64,000 bases of DNA from Rhizophlyctis rosea (Eukaryota > Chytridiomycota > Chytridiomycetes > Rhizophlyctidales > Rhizophlyctidaceae): NCBI GenBank assembly GCA_027596075.1, contig JADGJC010000016.1:124001-188000 (forward strand). Direction: 5' to 3'. The position numbers were made by a program, and so were the translations under genes. Positions 44,601 through 57,300 of this stretch are shown here, in pieces (within the stretch, counting starts at the first letter, position 1; each line of letters begins with the position of its first letter). A model generated the notes under the pieces. That model worked only from the letters and a program-made list of their open reading frames with translations. It did no database searches and was not told the DNA's origin.

Positions 44601-47600
44601 GAATGCATCAATGACGTTCGGATGGTGAAGGATCAAGCCCCATCACTTGCTAATCTCCTCCACCTCTCACCCCACCAGCTGACAGACGAAATCAATATAA
44701 GCTGTGTTTGGGGCGATACATTGACCGCCGCGCAGCGTTATCTGATGACCTTGTATGCGTTTTCTTTTATGTTGACTTCCGTGGTATGATAGACTACATT
44801 TCTCGAAATGGAAGTATGTGCAAGTGCAAGTCGGACATTACATGGAACCTATAACACTCTTCCTCGAATGTCGTGACGGGTCCGAGGATGGCAAAAAATG
44901 TGCATCCACTAGAGTATAATGCTGCTGCGTCGTCCTGGTATGGACATGCAACTGCTCCTGGATAGTGGGCGTTGTAGTCAAGTTTCATGCATTTGTGTGC
45001 TGGGATGTCTCGTTTTTGGCAGATGCTTGAGGTAAAGGACTCGCATCGTGAATGCCTTTGACCAACCCGCGGGGAAGAGACTCTTTAAATGGCTCACTAT
45101 GGGTGTGGCACCGCTTTCAACGATAAGTGCCGCGGTCCTTGGGACAGCCAACTCATGGCGAAAATGGCAAGATTCAAGGCTTCAAATAGGGGTAAGCGGG
45201 CAAAGAGGGATATCAAATGGATGATCAGTGAAGGGAAGCAGAGCGGTGTATGCGCGGAGGAAAGTGGGGGAACTTCTCAATCAAGTTATAATAGACTTGC
45301 AGATTATCGGAATGAACAACTCCAAAACCTCAAGATTCGTCATGTACCCGCTATGATAGTTAAATTGCTTATCATGGAAATATATCAAAGGGACTGCGTT
45401 CAATTTGCAACGACACATTCTTTACTAACCAAATGTCGTGGATTAGACCCTACGCCATCTGTATGGGCGTCATGAAATCTATTGCTTTTTTTCTTTTTTT
45501 TCGCGCACAAGCTCGCACTTTCAAGGAGGATTGATGCCTACTATCTTTCAGCAGTTCTCGCCTCCGTCGCATCCTTCAGAACTCTTAGCAGGTCCCAACA
45601 CTATCCCCTTCACGGCAATCGACGCGATCAGACTCCGCTTTTCCAAGTTGGTGCCCCCGATTGAGCGAAATTGAAAGATGATGTGTCCAACTCAGATGCA
45701 ATATGCGATAAGCCGCTGCGAATAGTTGCACTAGTTGCAACTCAATTGATCGGTTTGGACGATGGATGCCATTGAGCTCATCTGGCCTTGAAGAATGTTG
45801 AGAACGAGGTTATCTTGCATCTCAGCCGATGAATATGCTCCATGTTGGTAAAGAGAGTTCCGCTCTGGGCGCGCCATCGATTGACTTTCGCATATGACGA
45901 TAGCGCTGATAATTCTGTTAGCTGAAAGATTTCTTTTATTGCAATGAACCGCTTCTGGGACATTATTCCCAAGCTTGGAATCCACAAATTCGGAAGTAGG
46001 AATTCTCTGATACACAAATACATGCAGACGCTCTGATGGCCGGGATGTGCGGTGAAGGGACTCTTGAACGAGCTTTTTTTGTTTGGCGAAAATGGCCTTG
46101 GAAGGTGTCCGCTATCTTCTTGGGATGGTGATCATTTGTTTCCGCCTTTTCTGTTCCAGAGGACATCGTTGCCCTGTCGCATGTTTTGGCTAAGGATCCC
46201 ATGAGTGCAAGCGAGCAAGTTATGAAGTAGTCAGCTAGTAGTGCTCACCGATGTTGTCTACCACATCAAAACTTGTCCATAGCTACTGAATGCCAAGTGC
46301 GGATGAGTGTAGCTCACAGTCGCACGTCTATCAGCACTCTTCTCTGCTATAGTTGCTAATGCTGAAGCTACTCTTTTGCACCCATCCCTGACAATGCTGA
46401 CAAGCGATGTAAGCCTATGGTTGTGGCACGGTCACATTCGACGGGAGTCAGGGTCCTTGAAACCATCGTCCGTCCGTACAGCGCGCCTGCGAAAGGAATA
46501 GGATATCCGCTGATAGGGTCGGTGTGAAAAAGATGATCAGTGTGAATAGAAGGCATCAATGGCCTTTTGACTCACACTCTCAAATAGCTCATAATGACTC
46601 ATTTTCAAGGTCCAGCAACGAACTGACATGGCATGTCCTGCAGGTGGGTTGATTGCCCATCATAGTCTGGCATCCTATCGTTACTAGTCGCTTCTCTTTC
46701 CCCTCCAATGCTGCAAAACACACCACGAAATCGGGGTTTAAACTTCAGCGACGGTCATCGCTTGGCTCAGATTATAGGCGATATAATACCTGCCATTGAA
46801 CTAATACATGATCAAGGCTGAGATCATCAGGGATGCCGGGCTTAGCGATATAGGTTCGGCGGTCGGAAAAAACATTAGTCAACCATGTATTTTTGCCACC
46901 GCTTGGCGCTCATGTGCACCTTCGATTGGCAACTCCGTGCCTATCCCGTCCCGGATCCTAAAGACTAATGGAGCAAGTGAGAATGCAGCAGGCGGCTCAA
47001 ATGGTCTCACATGCAATATGTGGTGGCAAGAGTCGTTTTCGTCTTTCCGTCGGTGTTACACCCTTCACATCATGTTACAACCGCCTCCTAAGTAAAATGT
47101 TCAAGCCTTCGTGCGAACATGCATGCAAAAAAAGAGCAGCCAGAGAAATCAAACGCATGCTTGGGATTCAGGACTTGCATGCTGCCTCTACAAGACGATC
47201 GCCCGTGTCAGTGCAAAAGCACCAGCTTGCTAGCGAGTTTCGCCCCATGTCGCCGTCCGCTGGAGAACTACTAGATTGATGTTGAGCTAAAGGATTAAGT
47301 GCCAATTTTCCTTTCGACAAAAGAAGTTTGTACAGAAGAACGGCGGGATTGGGCAAATCTCTAGTCGTGCAACCCAACCTGTTGGCTGGAACGTGGTCAT
47401 GTATTATATGAAATGACTGTGCAAATTGTTTCGCAACAGGTTCAGCATCATAGCATATTGAACGGTGACTGCACACAATGAGATTGTATCATCCACATGC
47501 GCGTTCTGGAACGCAGCAGATAGTGAGACCACTTTCTGATACTTCATGCACCGTCGAAATTACCAGGCATTTACCACAAATCTGGCAACAGGACTGTCTG

Positions 47601-48621
47601 AAGTTCTGAACATTCATGATCTCTCCATCATTTTTGCTGCGACTCTGTGCTCACATAACGTTCATATCGTTGCACAGATGTGAATGGCATTCCTCAATCC
47701 AGCGAGGAGGCAAATGCAACATGGACAGAGGCATGCTCGATGCAAAACTGTTGGGGTTTGACCTGACTATAGGTGCTTGCTGCCACTTTCGTAGGTTTGC
47801 TCACGTTAGAACGAACTGGTGGTACTGAACATGCCACACAAGTTGAGGTATGGCATGTGCTTTACCACTGCCACCATTCACCGCACAGCGCATCTATCGA
47901 GGGATTGCACTCTCATGATGAACATAGCGTCCTGGCACCAAAAAGTCATACAAGCGCCAGAAATACAGTCCCGAGACAATTTTAAACGTCCCGCGACGGG
48001 ACTTGCCAATACGATTGCGCAATTGGAGCATTTCCAATTTTAGGCATTAAGGGTATTGAACGGTAACTGGCCCATGACTCTAGTTGTCTCTACTGGAGAC
48101 TATGCATAGGATGCAATATCACGTTCCGACTTCCCACCAAACGTATGGCACGATGCGTTTCAGGGTCCTCAGTGGTTGTGTTGAACTGGCTGCCAAAACG
48201 ATGTCTGGAATTTGGTCCGGAAATAGAAAACAAAAAAGTTTGCGGGCGGAGTTCAGGATGCAACTTTGGATGACCATCTTCGCAACTTCAATTGATACAG
48301 TAAGTTGATAGGTATGGAGATAGTTTTGTGATTGGTCAAATATGTGAGTTGCAGGACCTCGTGTGGCTTGGCCAATGCGAGAGTTTCACCCAAGTTGAAC
48401 ACACAGGTGATACAATCCCATGGGTCCCCCACATTTTTCGAAAAAGTTGTGGGGCATATTCTGCATTTTGTGTTCGCAACAACTTCGTTTGATGATTGAC
48501 TTTTTGGGTTGGGTTTCGGAGCACAGGTCTGTCGGTCGGAGGGTTGGAAATGTCATGAATTCATGCCTGAGCTTCCACGTTGTGAACGCAAGGGTGTCCA
48601 CCAAGCCGGCTCTTGGACACG

Positions 48622-48628
48622 TATAAAG
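48622..48628 (+). promoter_or_regulatory. TATA box of the CBM1-protein gene
   Basis: TATAAAG about 75 bp upstream of the ATG at 48699. The spacing is typical for a regulated fungal secreted-enzyme promoter. Confidence 0.55.
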
Positions 48629-48698
48629 GATGAGATGGTGCTTTCCCTCCTGGAGTTATTACGTCTAGTCGTGAAGAGAGCTGAACTCAGAAAGAACG

Positions 48699-50452
48699 AT
48701 GCCCAAGCTCATCCAATCCCTGGCGCTAGCGGCCCTTACGGCAGCCATTGTTGACGCAATCCCACAAACGCAAAGCACCAGTACACCCACCACAACTCAA
48801 ATCATCCTATGTACTCCAGGCCCAAGCAGCAGCACATGCGCTAATGGAGCGGTGGTCCAGGCCACAGGAACATTGGGACCCCGCTGCCAACGCACCTTCC
48901 CTCCGTGCCCTCCGCGCACCATCACCGTCGGTGGCCAGACCACAGTCTGTTCAACCGAGTCTTGCGGAACTTATCCCAGCGGGCAGCAGTGTACCTTCAC
49001 TCGTGACGTGAGGACTTTCACCGGCATGGGCAACTACGGCTGTACTGTTGCACCGACAAGCTGTGGTGGGACGTGGAGCCAAACCAGTTGTGTGAAGACT
49101 GACGCGTGGTTAGTCGTTAAAATGCATTTGATTTGAAGGTTGGGTGCTGGATTGATGATCTTTGAAATGTCAACGTACAGGCACACTGTGACGGTAGGTG
49201 GTCCCAACGGTGAACGGACCATCTCTCCGAAAACACTGTCCATCCCGGTAGATGAATCATGGGTCGACTTCCACTTTATCGGTAACTACACCGACGCTCG
49301 ATTGCTCCCGGAAGATGCTTTGGGCATGTGTCAGAAATCTGACAAGTATTTCGATGGTTGGGAGCTTCGTGGTCCCGTGGTGGGGTTGGGTGGAGGTTCC
49401 CCCGGTGCGTCTTATTATTACTCGGTAAGTAGCAAGTGCAAGGCCCTGTTTGGAAAGTGATATTTCTGTTGACATATCGTGGATTGATAGGACCATGACG
49501 ACGACTGTCAAGCTGGGATGGAATTCGCCTTGACTGTTTTTGCGGATGAGCCTACTCCTACCACCACCTCGTCTCCGTCACCTTCCCCGCTGGGACCGAC
49601 TTGCACAGGTGCTACTGTCACATTGGATCCTACCTCAACAACAATCACGGTTCCTGGTATGTAACAACCACCAGAAGTCATCTTAAAACCACATCTGAAT
49701 GAATCCACTCTTCCAGGACCCACCGTCACCGTCACCGTCACCCCAACAACCACCAGCGGAAGTTGCGCCTGCCCCACCTTCACTGCCATCCCATGCCGCG
49801 ACGGCGGATCAGTAATCCCACGCTGCTTATCAACCCCTCAACCCGGAAGCAACAACTGCCAAATCTCCTATCCAGCATGTCCCAGCAGCACAACAACTAC
49901 GACAACAACGTTCACTCCTAGACTCTGCGACTGTAAATCCGCTACTCTGACACGACCCCCAGCATGCCCAACCGACCGCGCAACAGCGTACACGTTCTGT
50001 GCTCAGACGACTATCACGTCACCGAACCAGCCTACTGCCTGCGCTATTGGTATCGCGGACTGCTTTGGTCCGACTCGCACACCTACCACCACCACGCCAT
50101 GCAAATGCGGAAGCACGACGTTGATCGCGTCCCAATGTCCTGATGGTTCCATCGTAGGGTACGAATGTGCCACCGGCGTGCCCGTCAGTGCTGGTGCCAG
50201 TGCGTGCCAGATGACGATGCAGACGTGTAAAGCGACGAAGACGTCCGATATTCCTACTACGACGCCACCTCCGACTACTTGTGCGGGGAAGTATCAGCAG
50301 TGCGGTGGTAAGTTTTTGTGATTTTGCGAGGTTCCAGAGTCAATTTTGATGTAAAGCGAACTACTTTAGGGATGTATTTCACTGGCGCTACGTGCTGTGC
50401 GGCGGGGTCTTTATGCCAAGTTTTGAACCCTTATTATAGTCAATGTCTTTAA
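48699..50452 (+). CDS. Secreted CBM1 (cellulose-binding) protein with repeated six-cysteine modules
   Basis: The signal peptide [20 protein letters not shown] leads into Thr/Ser/Pro-rich sequence. Five exons; four in-frame introns at about 49112-49180, 49424-49489, 49656-49716 and 50307-50369. Cys-rich modules recur with pattern C-x-C-x(7-10)-C-x(9-10)-C-x(10-13)-C-x6-C: one starting [11 protein letters not shown], one [14 protein letters not shown], one [13 protein letters not shown], plus a partial N-terminal version ending CQRTFPPC. Between them is a ~110-residue domain ([34 protein letters not shown]) I do not recognise. The C-terminus is a textbook fungal CBM1: [10 protein letters not shown], spliced to [15 protein letters not shown] and NPYYSQCL. 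It likely binds cellulose; any catalytic function is unknown. Confidence 0.85.
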
Positions 50453-50840
50453 GATCTGCATGTTGTGATCGCTGGTCGATCATCGTGTAGCGCGAGCGAA
50501 AGTCGATGTGATAATGAAATACCCTGTACCGAATTCAGATTGTGATTTTTGAAGCGTATATCGCACAAACTGTTTTCGCTGCGTAACATCGAAGGCCTCA
50601 CCCGGTGTACGAGGAGATGGTCTGAACACATTTCAAATTTGGACACTCCAAGTGGGTTCGCATACAATATATCCCAAGTGATATAACCCACGGGGCAGAT
50701 GGTTGCGGTCGGTCTGTCACAAGTGAATTATTCTGCAAGGTTCAAGTCGCTTTAGTCTTTGTTCCAAAATTACATGAACTATGTACATGGTTCATTTACA
50801 GTCCTATTCGCCCTATTTCCTACCCAAGACCCTATTCCCA
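50453..50840. other. Convergent 3' region
   Basis: 3' flanks of the CBM1 gene and the DUF6604 gene. No other feature was seen. Confidence 0.5.
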
Positions 50841-53638
50841 CTACTGCCCACCAACCAAATCCGCAGGAGGCTTCACTCCCGGGAGCATAAACACCTCATC
50901 CAACGGCAGTTCCTTCGCAGTCTCGATGAAAACCTTTGCCGCCGCCTGTGAATGTCCCGCACATTGTTTCTTGATCGCCGCCTTCTTCTTCGGATCAGGT
51001 ACGTCCCTGTGCATCTGCATGTTCAGTACCAATGCCTGCCGAGAAAAAATGGGAATGGTGAGTCTTCATATGGCATGCCTACACATGACGAAGCAAAAAG
51101 ATGACATCAACACTCTACCTGCGCCATCCGCGTAACATACGCATCATCCTTCACAAACCCATCATACATCTGATGCCGCAAATCCGGCACATCATAATAC
51201 AAATTCTGCATAAGCTTACGACACAACGAATGAATTGCAATCCAATCTATCCCAAATTTGTACGTCTCCTTCTGTTCCGCCTCAGACACTTTGACAAATT
51301 CATCCAGTAAACTCAAAATATCGGCCCCGCCCTCCGTCGTCGCATGTGCCTCGCCAACATTGCAGTTCCCGATCCCTGTCCCCGCAGACTAGGTATATGC
51401 TTCTCGAAAATCTCCATCGTCATGGGCGCCTTTTGCGCCCGACATACAAACCCGATATACTCGATGAAGGAATCATCTTCTTTGATGATTTGTCTCCCAC
51501 CTTTCGGTGACCCGGAAATACCGTTAGGTTTCTTAACCGTCTTCCGAACATCTTTTGAGAAACTTGCTGCACTACTCCCTAATGCGATTTTGAGGTACTT
51601 CCAGTAATCCCCCGCCGGGACGCGACCGCTGAATATCCGTGGCCCGAGGGTGCGCATGAGGAATTCGAATAGCGGGATGGGTTGTTCGAGGAACTTTTCT
51701 TGCCGGAGGGCGTTGTAGGCGTGCACAGTGAGGAGGATGAAGCCGCCCCATTGAAAGGCTTTCATGCCGGTGAAGTAGGCCATGCAGGCGGAGGATTCGA
51801 GCGTTCCGACTGTGAGCCAGGGGTTGTTGATTAGGTAGGAGAAGGGTTTGTTCTTTTCCGTAGCAGGATATTGGAAGTGTGCATGAACTTTCTTGATAAA
51901 GTCGTTCAAAATGAGGACTTGATACATTTCGCAGGTGGCGTCGACGTTCTTTTTGTATTCGGATGTGTCGGGTTCCGAGTCGTTTTCTAGGTAGTTGAGA
52001 CCCGATTTGATGTATCTCCGTCCGAAATCTTGGAGTCGCCCGAAGACGGTTTTGAGTTTGAGGCGCATTGTGTCCCAGGAGTCTAGGAAGATTTGGAGGG
52101 CGAAGAGGAAGGTTATGGAAGGGTTCCAGGGGTCTTTGCTGTTTTGCCATTCCCGGAAGTGCTTGAGGAGAGCGTCGTCGTTGAAGCCGTGGGCGGGACC
52201 GTGCTGGGCCATCCATGACCAGTCGGAGACTTGACCTAGGACCAGCACCATGTCTTCTCCAAGCTGTTGTTCATACGTCATGTCGGGACGGGAACTTTTG
52301 GGGTTGAGCTTTGCTGTTGTCCCTGGGAACATGAGCAATTTTTCAACCTCTGCATCGCAAAACTCCATCAGTTGTGAAAGGATGACGTAACATTTGGTCA
52401 TTCCCAACTCGGCGAGTTGTTGGATGGCGGGGCTTCAATTCAGCATGTGAGTTTTGAGAGTTTTTGGCAACTCTCCTGCATATTGAATTGACAAGAAGAA
52501 TGATGACTTACTCGTTTTTGTCTATAGTCCGACCCTTCATTTTGGATTCGTTGTCCAGGTGCAGCATTGTCGCCCATTTGACATACATGTTCAGCTCCGG
52601 GTAGTTGGTCTTCATATTTTGTTCCATGGATGCCACCAATTCCATCGCCACAGTCATTGTGATTGAAACCGTCACTTCAGTGATTTGCCCTGTGATACAT
52701 GGGAACCTTTAGGACTGTTTTCCTGGAAGGCTGAACAGAATCTTGAGGCCAACTTACGCAGCTTATACTTGATCCACAACTTCTTGATGAAAGTACGGAC
52801 ATTCTTCAAGTCCTCATACAAACACCATGCGGCAAACTTCGCCTCCGCATGTCTCTCTTCCATGAGTGCATATGCAGGCGCTCGCTCCTCCTCAGCAGTA
52901 GGCTTCTGCACCTTTGGCTCCGGAACCGGCCTGACAGGAGTCTCTTCCACATCCGACGTCCCGTCCTCCTCCACATCCTCCACCTCCAAAACATCAAACT
53001 TATTCGACACCTCCGCCACCTCCTTGTCAAGCCCCTTACTCTTCTCCCCCGCCGTGTCCTCCTTCCCTCGCTCACCACCCGCTGCCCTCCTCCCAACCCT
53101 CTCAAACAAGTTATACGCCCTCTCCAACACTGAGATAAAATGCTGATGACTAACATTATCCTCCTCCATCTTCCTCCTCTCAGATTGCCGCTTCAATGTT
53201 TCCCTCGCGTCGGTGTAGAATGACATGAAGCTCTTACGCAAGTCGAGCACACGTTTTAGGGTGGATAAAGTGGCACGGGGTAATGGCACCAGAAAATCTT
53301 GGCTGATGGCAGCTAGGGCGGAAATAAGGTTATTTGAATTGGGTTACGTTGAGGACGGTGGTGGGTGCCTGGGGCTGCGAATTGGGGGACGATGTGGTGG
53401 GAGGGGCAGTGGTCTTCGCTTCTTTCCTGGCCTTGCCTTTGAGGCGACCTTAAGATTGTGACTGGGAAGAAGCGGGCTTAGGGGTAAAATCTGTCAAAGT
53501 TGCACCGGCAGTCAGTTGTTCAAAACGATCTGGGGGAAGGACGGAGGACGCTATGGTCACGATGGAAGAGATGACAGCTTCTGTGCCCTTCTTGTAACTC
53601 ATGTAGGAGTCAAACAAGACTCCTGGTAATTGGATCAT
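50841..53638 (-). CDS. DUF6604-domain fungal protein of unknown function
   Basis: Starts at the ATG at 53638 (MIQLPGVLFDSYMSYKKGTE). The N-terminal YKxGT helix, then after an intron GRLKGKARKEAK (53456-53420), and the exon with VLDLRKSFMSFYTDARETL and SHQHFISVLERAYNLFERV are the hallmarks of the fungal DUF6604 N-terminal domain (name from memory). Acidic low-complexity sequence (DVLEVEDVEEDGTSDVEE) follows, then helical exons ending in a large exon (52407 to about 51313) with QVSDWSWMAQHGPAHGFNDD, NPWLTVGTLESSACMAYFTG and LMRTLGPRIFSG. The final exon ends LPGVKPPADLVGGQ. No signal or TM segment. One intron between 53461 and 53289 could not be resolved to a single splice pair. The role of the family is unknown to me. 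Confidence 0.8.
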
Positions 53639-54314
53639 GGTGACTGGTTTGTGAGTGAGGAGTCTGCGTTATGTTATGTGGGCACGAAATAGGAATGGAA
53701 GTTGATTTGAGCCCACTTTGCACGCGCAGGTGGTATTTATGGGAAGGCAAATCTGGAAATCCCGCGCGATGGATTTGCGATGCATTCTGGCGTTCCAAAA
53801 ATAGTCAGCCAATTCCAACTTTGCCGGTTCGATTCACACCGCAATGCGGTTTGATGCAGTGTCACAACACACAGATTCACACAACAACGGAAAGCAAAAA
53901 CCAAAAAGAAAGATCTGGCAGAAGTAGAAGAAGATATTCCGGAATGCGGGAGCACTTTTTGGAAGAGAGTTGGGCCAAGAACCTTAGGCATATGAGTCTT
54001 GCTCAATGTTTCACAACCACACAAACGGCAACTCACCCAACATCAATCCAGTAAACATAAACATAAACATATTTATTTGAGCACACCACACATGCATCGC
54101 ATCACAAAACTCTACCATTCCACCCACAAAAACCCAAAACCAAACCTCGACCAAATCATCTATATAAATGAGGTCCTCTATTTCCACTCTCTATACCATC
54201 TCCTTCGTACTCGTACTAAACAAAACATTCCATACCAACGTACCTGAATTTTTTACTTTTCTAATCTACCCGTCTCCCCACAACTTCCCCACATTAAACA
54301 CCACTCCCAATCCC
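53639..54314. other. Intergenic, DUF6604 promoter and TIR-gene 3' flank
   Basis: The region 54000-54310 is unusually A/C-rich and Lys/His/Tyr-like in all frames; no gene supported. A tRNA-like T-loop string near 53826 was rejected. Confidence 0.5.
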
Positions 54315-57300
54315 CTAAATCCTCGGCACAAGCATCGACTCCCTCGCCGCCTTATCTGCAACAATCCCCACACTCTCCGCCGGGAACATCCCATGCTTCC
54401 CACTAGTAACATTAACTCCCTCGCACCACCCATCCGCGAAAATCGTCCTTACTACAATCGTGTCCCCAACATGTAAATCTACTTCATCCCCGTACTCTAC
54501 GTGGTCGGAAATGAACGATTTCAAAACCGTTCGGACGGGGCCGCCGCCGCGTGCTGTCGGGGAGTCGGGTGTGGGTTGTGGGGCGGGTTGTGCGGGGGTT
54601 GGATTAGGGTAGGAGGAAGATGGACGTGGAGGGGAAGGTGGAGAGGAGGGAGAGTTGTTGGGTGGAGGGGTTGCGGTTCGTTTACGGGCTCCAGACTTTG
54701 ATGGACGACGGGGAGGCGGGCCGGTTTGAACAAACTCCAACGATGCACGCGGGCTAGGAGAGGAAGAACGTGGGGTTGAAGGAGGTGTAATGGGTCGGTC
54801 CGTCGGCTCCGGGGATGCTACTCTCGGTGCCGGGGAAACGACCATTGACGCCAAGTGGTCCTCCTCACTACCATGGCGCGTGGGCGAAGCTGCACGTCGT
54901 GAGGAACGAGACCAGGAGTTGGATCTCGCGAGTGGGACTTCGTCGTCCTCGCTAACATGACGAGTCGGCGAAGCGGCGCGCCAGGATGGTTGAGAACGGG
55001 AGTTGGACCTGACGAGAGGAATTGGTTCTTCCTCGTTACTGTGAGGAGCAGGAGAAGGGGCCCTTCGGGAAGATTGGGTACGGGAGTTGGACCTCGATAG
55101 AGGGATGGATTCTTCCTCGTTGTACTGAGGAGCAGGAGACGCAGTCCGACGAGAACGGGAGTTGTTCCTTGCAAGCGGGATAGACTCTTCCTCGTTGTTG
55201 TGAGGAGCAGGCGAAGCGGTCCGGCGAGAACGAGAGTTATTCCTCGCAAGCGGAATCGGCTCTTCTTCACTATTATGCCTAGTAGGAGAAGCCGCACGTC
55301 TCTGAGACCACGCGTCAGACCGCCCTAGCGGAATCTCATCGTCCTCATTTCCATAACGGGTAGGTGAAGTAGCGCGATGCGATGACCGAGAGTTAGACCT
55401 AGCAAGTGGGACCACGGTCGCGGCTGCCATCTGTTCTTCCTCACTGTTATGACGCGTAGGCGAAGTAGCGCGACGAGGAGATTGCGATCGGGAGTTGTGT
55501 CTGGCCGGTGAAGGAGTCCTCGACCTCGAACGAGCCGGACGAACTGGTGTAGCTGCCGGGGTCGGGAATGCTTCTCGTGCATCGTACGATGACCTCCCCC
55601 CCGCTTCATCCACAGACCTCCTACCCCGGAATGGCTCAACAACCGGTACAGGCTCAACAGGAGCAGGCGCCGAAACATTCTGAGGAATCCTCGGCAAATC
55701 CGTCGACCTCCTTACCCCATTCGCACTAACAGGCGCCCTATCAACAATCTCCACCCCTTCCCCACTCGGAAGCCCCACCGGTCCCGAAATCATGCTCTTA
55801 TCAATGCCCCCAGCAAACGCTTTCCTCACAGGAGGTGTCGGTGTCACATCAGGTGTAACACTCCCCGAAGGTGGCAAATTTTCCAACCCCCTCTCCTTCT
55901 CCTTCCCCTCCTTTCCAAGACTCTTCTTCTTCTTCAACCCAAAGAACGAACTCATCCTTTGTCCCGCGCTCTCCTTCTCCTTTTCCTTCTCCTTCGCCAG
56001 GACCGGTGTCATCGGAGTGCTAGGCTGAGGTACCGCTGACTGCCCCCGTGCTTGAATCTGCGGTTGCACCTGCGCCGACATTTGTGGCTGTTGAGGCTGC
56101 ACCGGCACACTCGGTGCCCCCACCGCAGGTCGATCCGCAAACTCAGCAACAATAGCATACTCCCCGTCGTCTTCCTCCGTTACAGAACTCTTAAGTGGAG
56201 TCGGCGCGAACGCAGTAGCGGTGGGCGAACCCATGCTGGAACTGGGACGCCGGAACGTGTTTTTGAATGCTCCACTGCTACCTCTGCGGTGACGATTTAA
56301 GCTTTCGTGAGTGATATCGTCACGCTCGGAGGTGAAGGATGCACGAGAGACGTCTGAGTCTATTGAGGGGGGGCGGCTGACGGCGTTACGTAAGGGCGAG
56401 GGACGGGGAGGAGCGAATTTGGGTCCGTACGGGTTGCGGAAGGGTGATGGTTGGGGCTCGAGGGTTGGGGATGGGGGTGTTTGAGTGACGCTAGGGATGG
56501 GTTCAGGGGCGTTTTGCTGTTGTTGACTGGTGGTATCGGCTTCGTTTCTGGGAGCGTTGACTCCGTTGATGCCATTCATGCTCGATCCCTTGGGTGGCGG
56601 CGTCGGTGGTGCAGCCGCTTGCCGGTTCTTATCATCATTAAAGTACCCATTCGGAATTTTGAAACTTCCCCTCTGGCCCAACGGCACATCATCATCATCG
56701 CTCAACACAGACGAAAAGCTCATCCTCTGCGCATCCTGCACGACGCTCTTCACCATTTCCTCCTTGCCCATATCCTGACTCCACACACTAGCCCTCCTGC
56801 CATCTCCGCCCAACCTCTCTTTCTCCAAGTTCCCGATAACGCCAACAAGCTGTTTCATCCTATCATCGAAATCGAACGTCCAAGTGCAGTCGATCACTCT
56901 GTCCGCATTGACTCTGATCTCGTTCTCGCGGGCGGCTTCCCACCAAGAGCCTGTCAGGATAAGAGGGATAATGGGAACGCCCATTGCTTGTCCGACGATG
57001 TTGAATTCAACGCGGGCGTATGGCGTGGAGAAGTATGATGACGACACGCAAGTGATCATGGCAATGGCTGCAAAATGATAGATTGGTTAGCTTCACAACA
57101 CCGCTGCCAAGAACGCCCCAGTATCACCCACCATCATTCATATCTTGCAAATGCCAAGCATACGGACTCGTCAAATCCATCACGGAAACAGTAGAATCCT
57201 TCGCCACCTTCCGTCGCGGCATAGGCTGAACCCTCCATCCTGCCATCTCAAGCACCTTAACAACCTCTACCGGATCCACCAAATGCTTCTTGTCATCCGC

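Larger units (their letters stand above)
41196..48698. other. 7.5-kb gene-poor region
   Basis: No open frame here shows a recognisable domain, signal peptide or a chain of in-frame splice junctions. The longest frames (41707-42219 plus, 170 codons; 45089-45475 plus, 128 codons) look like noise, and several of the listed frames begin at non-ATG codons. The composition is mixed, with many A/T homopolymers (for example at about 43346, 43470, 43855, 44110, 44217 and 45485), a TTCC microsatellite, and three exact copies of TCAGGGTCCT (43410, 46448, 48160). No terminal inverted repeats, LTRs or transposase/RT frames were seen. It may contain decayed elements, noncoding RNAs, or genes too fragmented for me to see. 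Confidence 0.6.

Noticed and set aside
41196..48698. Possible transposon
   Set aside because: No transposase, reverse transcriptase, LTR or terminal inverted repeat could be seen.
51572..52216. 214-codon minus-strand frame
   Set aside because: Alternative frame of the DUF6604 main exon, which has the conserved protein in the other frame.
53815..53850. tRNA-like T-loop string ggttcgattca
   Set aside because: Stem arms do not pair and no D-arm, anticodon arm or acceptor stem could be built.
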